64,000 nt of DNA, from positions 496,001 through 560,000 of the forward strand of contig NZ_CP147243.1 in assembly GCF_037198285.1 (NCBI RefSeq). Reading direction: 5' to 3'. Origin of the DNA: Haladaptatus sp. DJG-WS-42 (GTDB lineage Archaea; Halobacteriota; Halobacteria; Halobacteriales; Halococcaceae). Made by a program: the position numbers and the translations under genes. Below the pieces are notes generated by a model. The model was not told the origin of the DNA, did no database searches, and saw nothing but the letters and a program-made list of their open reading frames with translations. Numbering within the stretch: position 1 is the first letter of the stretch; every line of letters begins with the position of its first letter. Positions 1 to 7,702 of this stretch are shown here, in pieces.

Positions 1-171
1 GAAGCAGCACTTCGCCTCTTGGATACCGTGAGTCAGGTGTACGACCTCACCGTCGATACCGAACCGCTCGAATCGTTCGCAAAGGCCGTCCAGCAACACT
101 ACGCAGACCTCGCAAACCGCTTAGAACAGGTCGAACAGCAGGCCAAGCCCGAAGACCGGATGTACATGTAG
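1..171 (+). CDS. PAC2-family (proteasome assembly chaperone-like) protein, C-terminal end only
   Basis: The open frame enters from the left edge and stops at TAG 169-171; only the last 56 residues are visible. They form an amphipathic helical tail rich in Gln, Glu and Leu that ends in DRMYM. This tail resembles that of haloarchaeal PAC2-family proteins, which are related to eukaryotic proteasome assembly chaperones. The diagnostic N-terminal PAC2 fold is outside the window, so the call rests on the tail alone and is tentative. The gene converges tightly on the membrane-protein gene at 173-655, leaving one base between the stop codons. Confidence 0.45.
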   Translation, partial: EAALRLLDTVSQVYDLTVDTEPLESFAKAVQQHYADLANRLEQVEQQAKPEDRMYM

Positions 172-172
172 C

Positions 173-655
173 CTAGAAGAAAATCGGGTACCAGAGGTTG
201 GTGGCAAGCCCCATCCAGAGGCCGTAGACGAGCCCGAACAGGACGTGGACGAGGAAGTATCGAAGCGCCTGCCCTTCGGTGAGTTCGACGTGTATCAGGC
301 CAACGGCAACGGCGATCACTGAGATGCCGTAGAACACCATTCCAAAGACGATGCCCGTAAGCATTGCTTCGGGGAAGGTGTTGTAGTACGCCGGGTTGTG
401 AAAGCGGATGACATTCCAGAGCACCCACGGAAAGCCAGCGGCGAGTGTGGTGCCAATCAGAAACAAGAGGATGATTGGCCCGGCGTACTGCGACCCGAAC
501 AGCAAGCGACCGCCGGTGAGGCGATTCCAGAGTTCTGTCGTTGGAAACGGCAACTCACCGCGATAGTTTAAAAAAGAAACCGTCATGACGAGTGTTGCGG
601 CGAACCCGCCTGCCACGGCGACCAGCGTAATTGGCTGTGGCGAAAACATCGGCAT
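173..655 (-). CDS. Four-helix membrane protein of unknown function
   Basis: 160 residues starting at ATG 653-655 (MPMFSP); a longer in-frame extension to 871 was rejected because it is low-complexity and runs into the HAD gene. Four hydrophobic segments are visible, near residues 8-25, 50-75, 85-110 and 125-150, with aromatic and Pro-rich loops between (FPWVLWN, NPAYYNTFPEA) and a C-terminus ending in FF. The pattern suggests a small integral membrane protein of the haloarchaeal conserved-hypothetical type; no catalytic motif is seen. It is divergent from the HAD hydrolase gene, with a 119-base shared upstream region. Confidence 0.7.
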   Translation of the reverse strand: MPMFSPQPITLVAVAGGFAATLVMTVSFLNYRGELPFPTTELWNRLTGGRLLFGSQYAGPIILLFLIGTTLAAGFPWVLWNVIRFHNPAYYNTFPEAMLTGIVFGMVFYGISVIAVAVGLIHVELTEGQALRYFLVHVLFGLVYGLWMGLATNLWYPIFF

Positions 656-774
656 ACTAGACAGTCTGTGTGAACGCCCATAGTAAGCAACTGCCTTCGT
701 CGCGGTAAGCGGTGAGTAACCGCCACACATCCCCGCCCAGTAGCTATTTCTGCCTGAGTCGTGAGGCGTGACCT

Positions 775-1419
775 GTGCACCCATTTCGTGCTGTGCTGTT
801 CGATATGGACGGCGTAATTGTCGATTCACAGAAGTATTGGTCAGGCTACGAACACGACCGCATCTTCCCACAGGCGGTCTCTGGTGACATTGAGCCGGAA
901 GACATCACGGGGATGAACGTCGAAGACCTCTACGACCATCTCGACGCAAACTACGAGACGAAGCTTTCGAAGGCAGCTTTTCTCGACTGCTACGACGAGA
1001 CGGCGACGCGCGTCTACCGCGAAGACGCCGCGCTCATGGACGGGTTTCACGACCTCGTCGCCGCGCTCCGCGAACAGGGCATCAAAATCGCGCTCGTCTC
1101 CTCCTCACAGCGCAACTGGATTGAGCTGGTACTCGACGAGTTCGATTTAGGTGACGCCTTCGACCGCGTCGTGAGCGCCCAAGATATCGACGCGGCGAGC
1201 AAGCCCGCCCCAGACATTTTCCACCACGCAGCAGCGTTGCTCGACGTATCACCAGAAGACTGCGTCGTGGTCGAAGATTCGACCCACGGTGTCGAAGCCG
1301 CCGTGACCGCTGGGATGTACTGTATTGGCTATCAAAACGAAGGTAGCGGACAAGACCTCACGAAAGCCGACGAGATAGTACCGTCGCCAGCCGACCTCAG
1401 ACGGGCGTTACTCGATTAG
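775..1419 (+). CDS. HAD-superfamily hydrolase (phosphoglycolate phosphatase / beta-phosphoglucomutase type)
   Basis: 214 residues from a GTG start at 775. Motif I is FDMDGVIVDS near residue 9, with the nucleophile and acid/base Asp pair; motif II is the Ser in LVSSSQ near residue 108; motif III is the Lys in ASKPAPDIF near residue 144; motif IV is VVVEDSTHG near residue 166. A helical cap is inserted after motif I, the class C1 arrangement found in sugar-phosphate and phosphoglycolate phosphatases. The substrate cannot be predicted. The 3' end overlaps the convergent eIF-2B-like gene by four bases. Confidence 0.88.
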   Translation: MHPFRAVLFDMDGVIVDSQKYWSGYEHDRIFPQAVSGDIEPEDITGMNVEDLYDHLDANYETKLSKAAFLDCYDETATRVYREDAALMDGFHDLVAALREQGIKIALVSSSQRNWIELVLDEFDLGDAFDRVVSAQDIDAASKPAPDIFHHAAALLDVSPEDCVVVEDSTHGVEAAVTAGMYCIGYQNEGSGQDLTKADEIVPSPADLRRALLD

Positions 1420-2267
1420 AACTGTTGGGTGCCGTGGTCGGTGATGACTGACTCGATGAGGCGGATTGGCGTCGCGTCGTAGGCCGGATTTTCGAGTTTG
1501 AACCCTTCTGCGGGTTCGAGCATGACCTCACTGCCGGAGCGAATTTCGTTTTCGAACACGAAGCCGTCTTCGATGATTTTCGCTCGTGACCCGACGACGA
1601 CCACTGGAACGCCGACGTCTGCTGCGGTTGCGGAGATGGGGAACGTCCCGACGCGGTTGTAAAACAGGTCGCCGACAATGCAGTCCATCCCGAAGAACAC
1701 GGCGTCACACTCAGGGAGGAAGTGGCCACAGGCGCTGTCAACGATAAGGTGTGTTTCGACCCGGTCGATACCCGACAGGACGCGCGCCGTCTTACGACCG
1801 AGATAGCGTGGGCGGGCCTCGGTGACGTAAACAGTGAGGTGTTTGCCCTCTTTTGCCGCCTGTTCTACGGCTTCGAGGACGGTCGACGAGTAGTCGTGGG
1901 TGAGAATCGTCATCCCATCTTCGAGGTGCGAAGAAGCGTTGGCTGCGGCCCGGTCTTTTGCCTTCTCGACTTGGCTTACGACCTCGTCGATAGCGGCGAG
2001 CGTGAGCTTTTTCGCTTCCTCTACTGACTCCGCGTCGCCCGCAGTCACGAGGTCGACAATCTGGCGCTGGGTGTTGTACAGCGAGGCGTGTGAGGGGTTT
2101 GCCCGGCGCAATGCGCTACTGTTTCGCTCTAAGTCGCGAATGTACTCCTCTACGGTCACGAACTCTCGCTCTGTGAGGTCAGCGAGGGCTGCTGCGGCCT
2201 TCACGGCGACTACCGAGGAGCTGTGCGTCTGCATATCGAGAATCTCCTCGACCGTCTCGTCTATCAT
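1416..2267 (-). CDS. eIF-2B alpha/beta/delta family protein (ribose-1,5-bisphosphate isomerase-like), catalytic Cys absent
   Basis: 283 residues from ATG 2265-2267; the frame extends upstream but the family N-terminus starts at MIDETVEE. The C-terminal Rossmann-like half carries TEARPRYLGR, the FFGMDCIVGD loop with the family Asp (about residue 195) and the conserved GSRAKI segment. In ribose-1,5-bisphosphate isomerases and MtnA the corresponding N-terminal loop is THC(H/N)(S/A), whose Cys is catalytic; here it reads THDYSS at residues 123-128, with Asp in its place. Annotation as an isomerase of the archaeal AMP/pentose-bisphosphate pathway is therefore uncertain, and an eIF-2B-like ligand-binding role is equally possible. 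It lies 49 bases downstream of rtcB on the same strand and is probably cotranscribed. Confidence 0.75.
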   Translation of the reverse strand: MIDETVEEILDMQTHSSSVVAVKAAAALADLTEREFVTVEEYIRDLERNSSALRRANPSHASLYNTQRQIVDLVTAGDAESVEEAKKLTLAAIDEVVSQVEKAKDRAAANASSHLEDGMTILTHDYSSTVLEAVEQAAKEGKHLTVYVTEARPRYLGRKTARVLSGIDRVETHLIVDSACGHFLPECDAVFFGMDCIVGDLFYNRVGTFPISATAADVGVPVVVVGSRAKIIEDGFVFENEIRSGSEVMLEPAEGFKLENPAYDATPIRLIESVITDHGTQQF

Positions 2268-2316
2268 ACCTCTCGCTTCTCGTTCGGAGCAAAAGAACTT
2301 CTGGGTCGTGCGTCTC

Positions 2317-3777
2317 TCAGCCTTTGATGTTGCAGACCGGAAGCGCCCGCGCAACCTTGTCGCCGATGCCGAGCGCGTCCGAGACGCGGATGACCTCGTC
2401 TATGTCCTTGTAGACGCCGGGCGCTTCCTCTGCGACCGTCGCCCCGGACTGGGCTTTGACGTAGATGTGCTGTTGCTCGCGCAGTTCTTCTCTGACCGTC
2501 TCGCCCCAGAACTCCTGTTTTGCCTGTGTGCGACTCATGACGCGCCCTGCGCCGTGGGCGGTCGAGCCAAAGGTGAGGCCAAGCGAGTTCTCCCCGCCGC
2601 GCAGGATGTAGCTGTGCGTGCCCATCGAGCCGGGGATGATGATTGGCTGACCCACGTCGCGGTAGGCGGGTGGAAGTTCGGGCCGCCCTGCCGGGAACGC
2701 CCGCGTCGCCCCTTTCCGGTGGACAAACAGTTCGCGCTGTTCGCCATCGACCTCGTGAACCTCCTTTTTGGCGATGTTGTGGGCCACGTCGTAGAGCAGG
2801 TTCATCTCCATCTCCTCCCACGGGCGGTCGAACACGTCTTCGAACACCGTGCGAGTACGGTGCATGATGAGTTGGCGGTTCACCCACGCGAAGTTGATGG
2901 CCGCGCACATCGCGCCGTAGTAGTCCTCAGCGAGTTGGCTGCCCGCGGGCGCAGCGGCGAGTTCGCGGTCTGGAAGTTCTGCGAGCAGGCCGCTGTGTTG
3001 TTTCTCGATTTTCCGCAAGTAGTCCGTACAGACTTGGTGGCCAAGCCCTCGGGAACCGCAGTGGATGAGGACCACAATCTGGTCTTCAGAGAGGCCGAAC
3101 GCCTCGCCCACATCCTCGCGGAACACGTCGGTCACGCGCTGGACTTCGAGGAAGTGGTTCCCCGAACCGAGCGAGCCAAGCTGGTTTCGCCCGCGATTTT
3201 TCGCTTTCTCAGACACCTTGTCGGGGCGCGCGTCGGGTCGGAAGCCCTCGTCCTCGCAGTGGGCGAGGTCGGCTTCGGTGGCGTAGCCCTGTTCGAGCGC
3301 CCACCGCATCCCCTTATCAAGGACTTCGTTAACCGTGGCGACGCTATCTTGGACGACGCCGCCGCCGCCGAGGCCAGAGGGGATGGCGTCGAACAACGCC
3401 TCGACGAGTTCCTCCTCGTGACCTTTGAGGTCGTCGTAGGTGAGGTTCGTCGTCATCATTCTGACGCCGCAGTTGATGTCGTAGCCGACCGCGCCGGGCG
3501 AGATACAGCCGTCTTCGGTGTCGATTCCGGCGACGCCACCGACCGGGAAGCCGTAGCCCTGATGGCCATCCGGCATACAGATGGCGTGGTTCTGGATACC
3601 CGGCAGGTGAGTGGCGTTTTTGAGTTGGGTGAGCGTCAGATCGTCGCTAATCTGGTCAAGGAGGGTCTCGCTTGCGAGCACGCGGGCGGGGACGCGCATG
3701 TCGCCGTCTTTGGGAATCTCCCAGACGAACTCGCGGAGCTTGTGAAGCGTGATGTCACCAGCTTCGTAGGTAGTCAT
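2317..3777 (-). CDS. rtcB: tRNA-splicing ligase RtcB
   Basis: 486 residues, full family length and without an intein. RtcB joins 2',3'-cyclic phosphate and 5'-hydroxyl RNA ends, using GTP and a metal ion, in tRNA splicing and RNA repair. The metal-binding DINCGVR motif holds Cys103. Downstream are GSGNHFLEVQ, IHCGSRGLGHQV and SMGTHSYILRG, the conserved His/Asn guanylylation and metal ligands, and HGAGRVMSR near the C-terminus. The gene follows the archease gene by 57 bases on the same strand, the classical partner arrangement. ATG 3775-3777 directly follows the AT-poor spacer and gives the standard N-terminus. Confidence 0.97.
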   Translation of the reverse strand: MTTYEAGDITLHKLREFVWEIPKDGDMRVPARVLASETLLDQISDDLTLTQLKNATHLPGIQNHAICMPDGHQGYGFPVGGVAGIDTEDGCISPGAVGYDINCGVRMMTTNLTYDDLKGHEEELVEALFDAIPSGLGGGGVVQDSVATVNEVLDKGMRWALEQGYATEADLAHCEDEGFRPDARPDKVSEKAKNRGRNQLGSLGSGNHFLEVQRVTDVFREDVGEAFGLSEDQIVVLIHCGSRGLGHQVCTDYLRKIEKQHSGLLAELPDRELAAAPAGSQLAEDYYGAMCAAINFAWVNRQLIMHRTRTVFEDVFDRPWEEMEMNLLYDVAHNIAKKEVHEVDGEQRELFVHRKGATRAFPAGRPELPPAYRDVGQPIIIPGSMGTHSYILRGGENSLGLTFGSTAHGAGRVMSRTQAKQEFWGETVREELREQQHIYVKAQSGATVAEEAPGVYKDIDEVIRVSDALGIGDKVARALPVCNIKG

Positions 3778-3834
3778 AGCTGAACCTACGGCCGCCGGGC
3801 GGAATAGGTTTTCATCTGTGGATTCGCGCGACCG

Positions 3835-4245
3835 TCAGGCGTCGAAGACGACGTAGCCGTCCCAGCCCGCTGACGTTTCCTCGATGCGCATTTCAGAATA
3901 CGTCACGGCCTTGATGTCGCGGGCGGTCACGTCCGCGAGCGGGACACCGCGCGCACTCGCTTCCACGACCCACTCGCCGTTTTCTTCGCTGACGGTGGTC
4001 TCGTTCTCCACGGGGAGCACGAGGCGCACGTCGCGCTCGTAGATGAGGTCATCGAGATAGTCAAAGAGCGCCGCTTCACGACTCTCCGCGCGGACGGTGA
4101 AGGAAAATCGCTCGCCTGTCTCCGGAAACTCGTCACACATACAGGCGGTGAGGCCGTCACCGAAGGCGGCAAACAGGGCAGAGAGCGTCTCGCCGGTCGC
4201 GGCGACACCCACGTCTGCGGTGTGCTCTTTCAGCTCGAAACTCAC
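3835..4245 (-). CDS. Archease, RtcB activator
   Basis: 136 residues from a GTG start at 4243-4245. The N-terminus has the archease signature EHTADVGV, and the C-terminal part has the conserved ARDIKAVTYSEM segment followed by YVVFD, where family metal-binding acidic residues sit. Archease accelerates RtcB guanylylation and widens its nucleotide specificity; adjacency to rtcB fits this. It is 32 bases downstream of the DUF502 membrane gene, so the order is DUF502, archease, rtcB, eIF-2B-like. Length and motifs are normal for the family. Confidence 0.95.
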   Translation of the reverse strand: MSFELKEHTADVGVAATGETLSALFAAFGDGLTACMCDEFPETGERFSFTVRAESREAALFDYLDDLIYERDVRLVLPVENETTVSEENGEWVVEASARGVPLADVTARDIKAVTYSEMRIEETSAGWDGYVVFDA

Positions 4246-4277
4246 GACAGCGCCTCCGCGATGGTCATACCAATTCT

Positions 4278-5096
4278 TTAGACCGCATCGTCTTTTTCCT
4301 CGCGGTTTCCGGGTGCGGCGTCAGGTGCTTCAACGTCAGAGTCGACTTCGTCTTGTTGGACCTTCTCCTGTTGATTGATTCCTGTGAGTCGCGTCAGCTG
4401 CTCTGAGGTGAGGGCGGTCCCCTCGCCGCTCGACTCGCCAACGGCAACCCCGCTCGTCACGATGGCACGAACCCCCTCTTCGACGGTCATGTCCACGTCG
4501 TGAACCTTCTCAACGGGCAGGTGGACGAGAAAGCCGCCCATCACCGGGTTTGGCGCGAGCGGGAGAAACAGCGTCTGCATATCGTCGTGGCCCGCCGCGG
4601 TCTCGATTTCCTCCGGTGTATCGGCGGTGAGAAAGCCAATCGTGTACGCGCCCTCGTGGGGGAACTCGACGATTTTGACCTCCTGGAAGCTCTGTGTGTC
4701 GCTCTCGATGAGCACGTCGCTCATCCGACGAAAGCTGTGATAGACGCCACCCACGCCCGGAATCGCCTCTACGAGCGTGTGAAACCGGTCGGCCATGTGC
4801 TCGCCGCTCGTCCCCTCAGAGACGATGCCGACAACGAAGATGATGACGACGGTGGCGACGATGGCGGTGGCCTGCACCAGAAAACCCGGCATGTTGATGG
4901 TCCAGAAGTAGTTCGCAACCTGGACGAACGGAGCCAAAATGTCAGAGACGAACCGCACGATGAACCCGAGGACGATGAACGTGATGATGAGCGGAATCGT
5001 GAGTGCGGCCCCGCTCAGGAAGATTTGCCGAACGCGGAGCTTGAAACTTTGTGCGTGTTCTCGTGGCAAGTCCCCCTCGCCATCACCCGAATTCAT
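4278..5096 (-). CDS. DUF502-family integral membrane protein
   Basis: 272 residues. A short acidic N-terminus leads to two strong hydrophobic segments near residues 28-55 and 68-95, followed by a soluble domain with the family pattern IPGVGGVYHSFRRMSDVL, then FPHEGAYTIGFLT and PLAPNPVMGGFLVHLP. The C-terminal 45 residues are an acidic, low-complexity tail. DUF502 proteins are membrane proteins of unknown function found in bacteria and archaea. It is the first gene of the archease-rtcB direction, and its promoter element is shared with the divergent GNAT gene. Confidence 0.88.
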   Translation of the reverse strand: MNSGDGEGDLPREHAQSFKLRVRQIFLSGAALTIPLIITFIVLGFIVRFVSDILAPFVQVANYFWTINMPGFLVQATAIVATVVIIFVVGIVSEGTSGEHMADRFHTLVEAIPGVGGVYHSFRRMSDVLIESDTQSFQEVKIVEFPHEGAYTIGFLTADTPEEIETAAGHDDMQTLFLPLAPNPVMGGFLVHLPVEKVHDVDMTVEEGVRAIVTSGVAVGESSGEGTALTSEQLTRLTGINQQEKVQQDEVDSDVEAPDAAPGNREEKDDAV

Positions 5097-5142
5097 TACC
5101 GGCTCGTATCACCCCACTGCCGAAAGTGTTGTGGCAAGGGCG

Positions 5143-5156
5143 GTGGTATTATATCG
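5143..5156. promoter_or_regulatory. Shared TATA element between divergent DUF502 and GNAT genes
   Basis: The AT-rich core TATTATAT in an otherwise GC-rich 78-base divergent spacer lies about 25 bases before the GTG starts of the GNAT gene and about 50 bases before the DUF502 ATG. It can be read as a TATA-like box on either strand. Assignment is by spacing and composition only. Confidence 0.45.
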
Positions 5157-5174
5157 ACTCCGTCGCTATAATCC

Positions 5175-5663
5175 GTGATAGTGAGCGTCAACATCGAACT
5201 GCGCGTCGCCGGGCCTGGCAATGACGCTTTTGCGAAGGAGGCCTGGGAACTAAAAGAACATATCCGGAAAAACGAGGGGTTCCTCCGCCAGCGACGTGGC
5301 TTTTTCATGGACGCCTACCGCCGGTCTACGGCGTACCTGCTCGTCGAAGACGGCCCCGTAGAGAAGCTCGTCGCGTTCTGTTCGGTCCGTCGTGACGGCT
5401 ACATTCTGTTTCTCGCGGTCAATGCCGACTACCGCGGCGAGGGCTTTGCAGAACGGCTCGTCAAAGCCATCGCAGAGGAGTACGGCTCCGTGAGCTGTCA
5501 CGCGCGAACCACGAACGAACAGGCACTCGGCTTTTACAAACACATTGGCTTCAAAATCGTCCGCGAAGTCACCAACTACTACGAAGACGGCGGTGCGGCC
5601 TACTATCTGCGACTTGGCAACAGTTCGATTACGAGCAAGTTCTCTGAGTTCATGCGGCGCTGA
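5175..5663 (+). CDS. GNAT-family N-acetyltransferase (RimI-like)
   Basis: 162 residues from GTG 5175; an alternative GTG at 5181 (MSVNIEL) is equally plausible because the message looks leaderless. The acetyl-CoA-binding signature is ADYRGEGFAERLVKAI (motif A, Q/RxxGxG/A type) near residues 78-93, followed by the typical ARTTNEQALGFYKHIGF motif B region. Substrate may be a protein N-terminus or a small amine; the sequence does not say which. It lies 39 bases upstream of priS in the same direction and may be cotranscribed with the replication genes. Confidence 0.88.
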   Translation: MIVSVNIELRVAGPGNDAFAKEAWELKEHIRKNEGFLRQRRGFFMDAYRRSTAYLLVEDGPVEKLVAFCSVRRDGYILFLAVNADYRGEGFAERLVKAIAEEYGSVSCHARTTNEQALGFYKHIGFKIVREVTNYYEDGGAAYYLRLGNSSITSKFSEFMRR

Positions 5664-5702
5664 AGGGCAAGTCCTTTCTAACCGTACGACGAATCCCGGT
5701 CG

Positions 5703-6878
5703 ATGGAAGAGCGCACGCGTGCGTATCTCCGTGGCCGCTTTCGAGACTACTACAGACGCCACGAGATAACGCCACCACCGAACGCCCACGAGCGAGAGTG
5801 GGGCTTCATCCCGTGGACCGAGTCGCCGGGCACGACGATGGTTCGCCACCGGTCGCTCCTCGACTTGGGCGACCTCGGTGAATTTCTCCAGCACAAGCGC
5901 CCCCGCCACGTCTACTTCTCCGCCGGGCAGTACGCAGACCCGAGTGCGAACTCGATGACGAAAAAGCGCTGGCAAGGTTCAGACCTCGTCTTCGATTTGG
6001 ACGCAGACCACCTGCCCGCTGTAACCCTAGGCGAGGACTCCTACGCAGAGATGCTCGAAAAGTGTAAGAGTGCACTCATGCGCCTACTCTCGTTTCTCGA
6101 CGACGACTTCGGCTTTACCGATACACAGGTGGTGTTCTCTGGCGGGCGAGGCTACCACGTCCACGTCAGAGACCCGGGCGTCTTCGACTTAGAGCGCGAG
6201 GAACGCCGCGAAATCGTTGACTACGTCCGCGGCATTGGCCTCGACTTTGACGAACTCATCGCCACAGAATCCGTCCAAGGACTCGGCCGTAAAACGCCCG
6301 CCGACAAGCGCACGCTGCGCATTCGCGGCGGCTGGGGGAAACGCGCCCACCGCCACCTTATGAGCTACGTCGATGCCGTCCTCGAACAAGACGAAGAGAC
6401 GGCCTTAGAGCAACTCCAGTCGAGAGACGGTGTGGGCGAGGGTCGCGCGAAGGCGGCACTCACCGCAATGCAGTCGAATCGTGACGCAATCGCGGCTGGA
6501 AACATCGACGTCCACCCCGCGTTCTACCGGATTGCGCGTGACGTGATGCGCGAGGTCGTTCCGCTCGACAACGCACCGATTGACGAACCCGTGACCACCG
6601 ACACGAATCGCCTCATTCGCCTGCCGGGAAGCCTCCACGGCGGGAGTGGCCTGCAGGTGCTTCGCCTCGAACGCGACGAACTCGCCGCGTTCAACCCACT
6701 CGAAGCGGCTGTGCCCGAAACGTTCGTGGGTCACGACATCACGGTGGAAGTCACGAACGGCGGGACGGTCGAACTCGGTGGCGATAGTTTTACACTGTCT
6801 GAAGGAGATGTTACAGTTCCAGAGTATCTGGGCATCTTCCTGATGGCCAGAGGACGCGCAGAGAAGGGCAAAGAATGA
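5703..6878 (+). CDS. priS: DNA primase small (catalytic) subunit PriS
   Basis: 391 residues. PriS synthesises RNA/DNA primers with PriL. The catalytic acidic triad region is FDLDADH (Asp98, Asp100, Asp102), and the nucleotide-binding motif FSGGRGYHVHV lies near residue 142. Further conserved elements are RIRGGWGKRAHRHL and the C-terminal RLIRLPGSLHGGSGL. The stop overlaps the GINS start by four bases (ATGA at 6875-6878), indicating translational coupling, an arrangement widely conserved in archaea. Confidence 0.97.
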   Translation: MEERTRAYLRGRFRDYYRRHEITPPPNAHEREWGFIPWTESPGTTMVRHRSLLDLGDLGEFLQHKRPRHVYFSAGQYADPSANSMTKKRWQGSDLVFDLDADHLPAVTLGEDSYAEMLEKCKSALMRLLSFLDDDFGFTDTQVVFSGGRGYHVHVRDPGVFDLEREERREIVDYVRGIGLDFDELIATESVQGLGRKTPADKRTLRIRGGWGKRAHRHLMSYVDAVLEQDEETALEQLQSRDGVGEGRAKAALTAMQSNRDAIAAGNIDVHPAFYRIARDVMREVVPLDNAPIDEPVTTDTNRLIRLPGSLHGGSGLQVLRLERDELAAFNPLEAAVPETFVGHDITVEVTNGGTVELGGDSFTLSEGDVTVPEYLGIFLMARGRAEKGKE

Positions 6879-7702
6879 ATCTAGACGACCTCCAATCTGT
6901 CCGAAGCAAAGAGCGACAAAAGGACAGCCTGCAGCATCTTCGTGCGACCTTTTATGCCGACGCTGCGGAGTTCATTCAGTCGCTGCGCGACGAGCGCGAG
7001 GCCGCTGCCGCGCGCGCAGATGACCCCTTCGACTCACCCGACGTTCGACGGCTTTCTGACGACATCAAAACCGCAGAGAGCACCGTCGAAGCCGTCTACG
7101 AACGCCGCATTGGTAAACTCGTCAAGATGGCAAGCCTCGACGCTGCGGGCATGCCAGTCGACGACGACGGCCTCACCGCAGAGGAAGAAGGCGTCTACGA
7201 GCAACTCGTGACGGCAATCGAGGAAAATCGAGCACACGTCCTGTCGGTGCTTTCGGGCGAAGGCGTCCCGACCAGCACGGACGACGAGCCTGCGGAGGCA
7301 GACCCAGCGCCTGAGCCAGCAGACACGCCCGCATCTGGTATCAGCGCCGCCGATATGATGGGCAGCGACGGAACAGCGGACGAGCAGGCGGACACCCAGC
7401 CGGTGCCACCTGACGAACCGGCTCCAGACGAGCCAGCGCCCGAGATTCCGCCCGACGAACCTGAACGCCCAGCTCCTGACCAGCCCGAAGCCACGGCTGA
7501 AACGGACGTGGCGGACGCAACCGAGGACACAGACGCCGAGCCGGACGACGAGCGCACGACCGTCCGCATCACCAAAGACGTTGGCGAGATTTTCGGTATC
7601 GACCAGCGCACCTACGTCCTCTCTGCAGAAGACGTGGTGACGCTGCCATCGGCCAACGCGAAGCCACTCGTTGACCAAGACGCCGCGGAGCCGCTGAACT
7701 AA
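6875..7702 (+). CDS. GINS complex subunit (Gins51/Sld5-Psf1 type)
   Basis: 275 residues. The helical A domain occupies residues 1-130 (starting NLDDLQSVRSKER), a long Pro/Glu/Asp-rich linker runs from about 135 to 225, and a small C-terminal B domain (VRITKDVGEIFGIDQR to the end) closes the protein. This A-linker-B order marks the archaeal Gins51 class. GINS joins Mcm and the Cdc45/GAN-type nuclease in the replicative CMG helicase. Coupling to priS supports the call. The extended acidic linker is longer than in non-halophilic homologues, a common haloarchaeal feature. Confidence 0.92.
   Translation: MNLDDLQSVRSKERQKDSLQHLRATFYADAAEFIQSLRDEREAAAARADDPFDSPDVRRLSDDIKTAESTVEAVYERRIGKLVKMASLDAAGMPVDDDGLTAEEEGVYEQLVTAIEENRAHVLSVLSGEGVPTSTDDEPAEADPAPEPADTPASGISAADMMGSDGTADEQADTQPVPPDEPAPDEPAPEIPPDEPERPAPDQPEATAETDVADATEDTDAEPDDERTTVRITKDVGEIFGIDQRTYVLSAEDVVTLPSANAKPLVDQDAAEPLN

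Noticed and set aside
1900-3783. 627-residue open frame on the plus strand
   Set aside because: It is antisense to rtcB and the eIF-2B-like gene; high GC makes long spurious frames, and the minus-strand products have clear family motifs.
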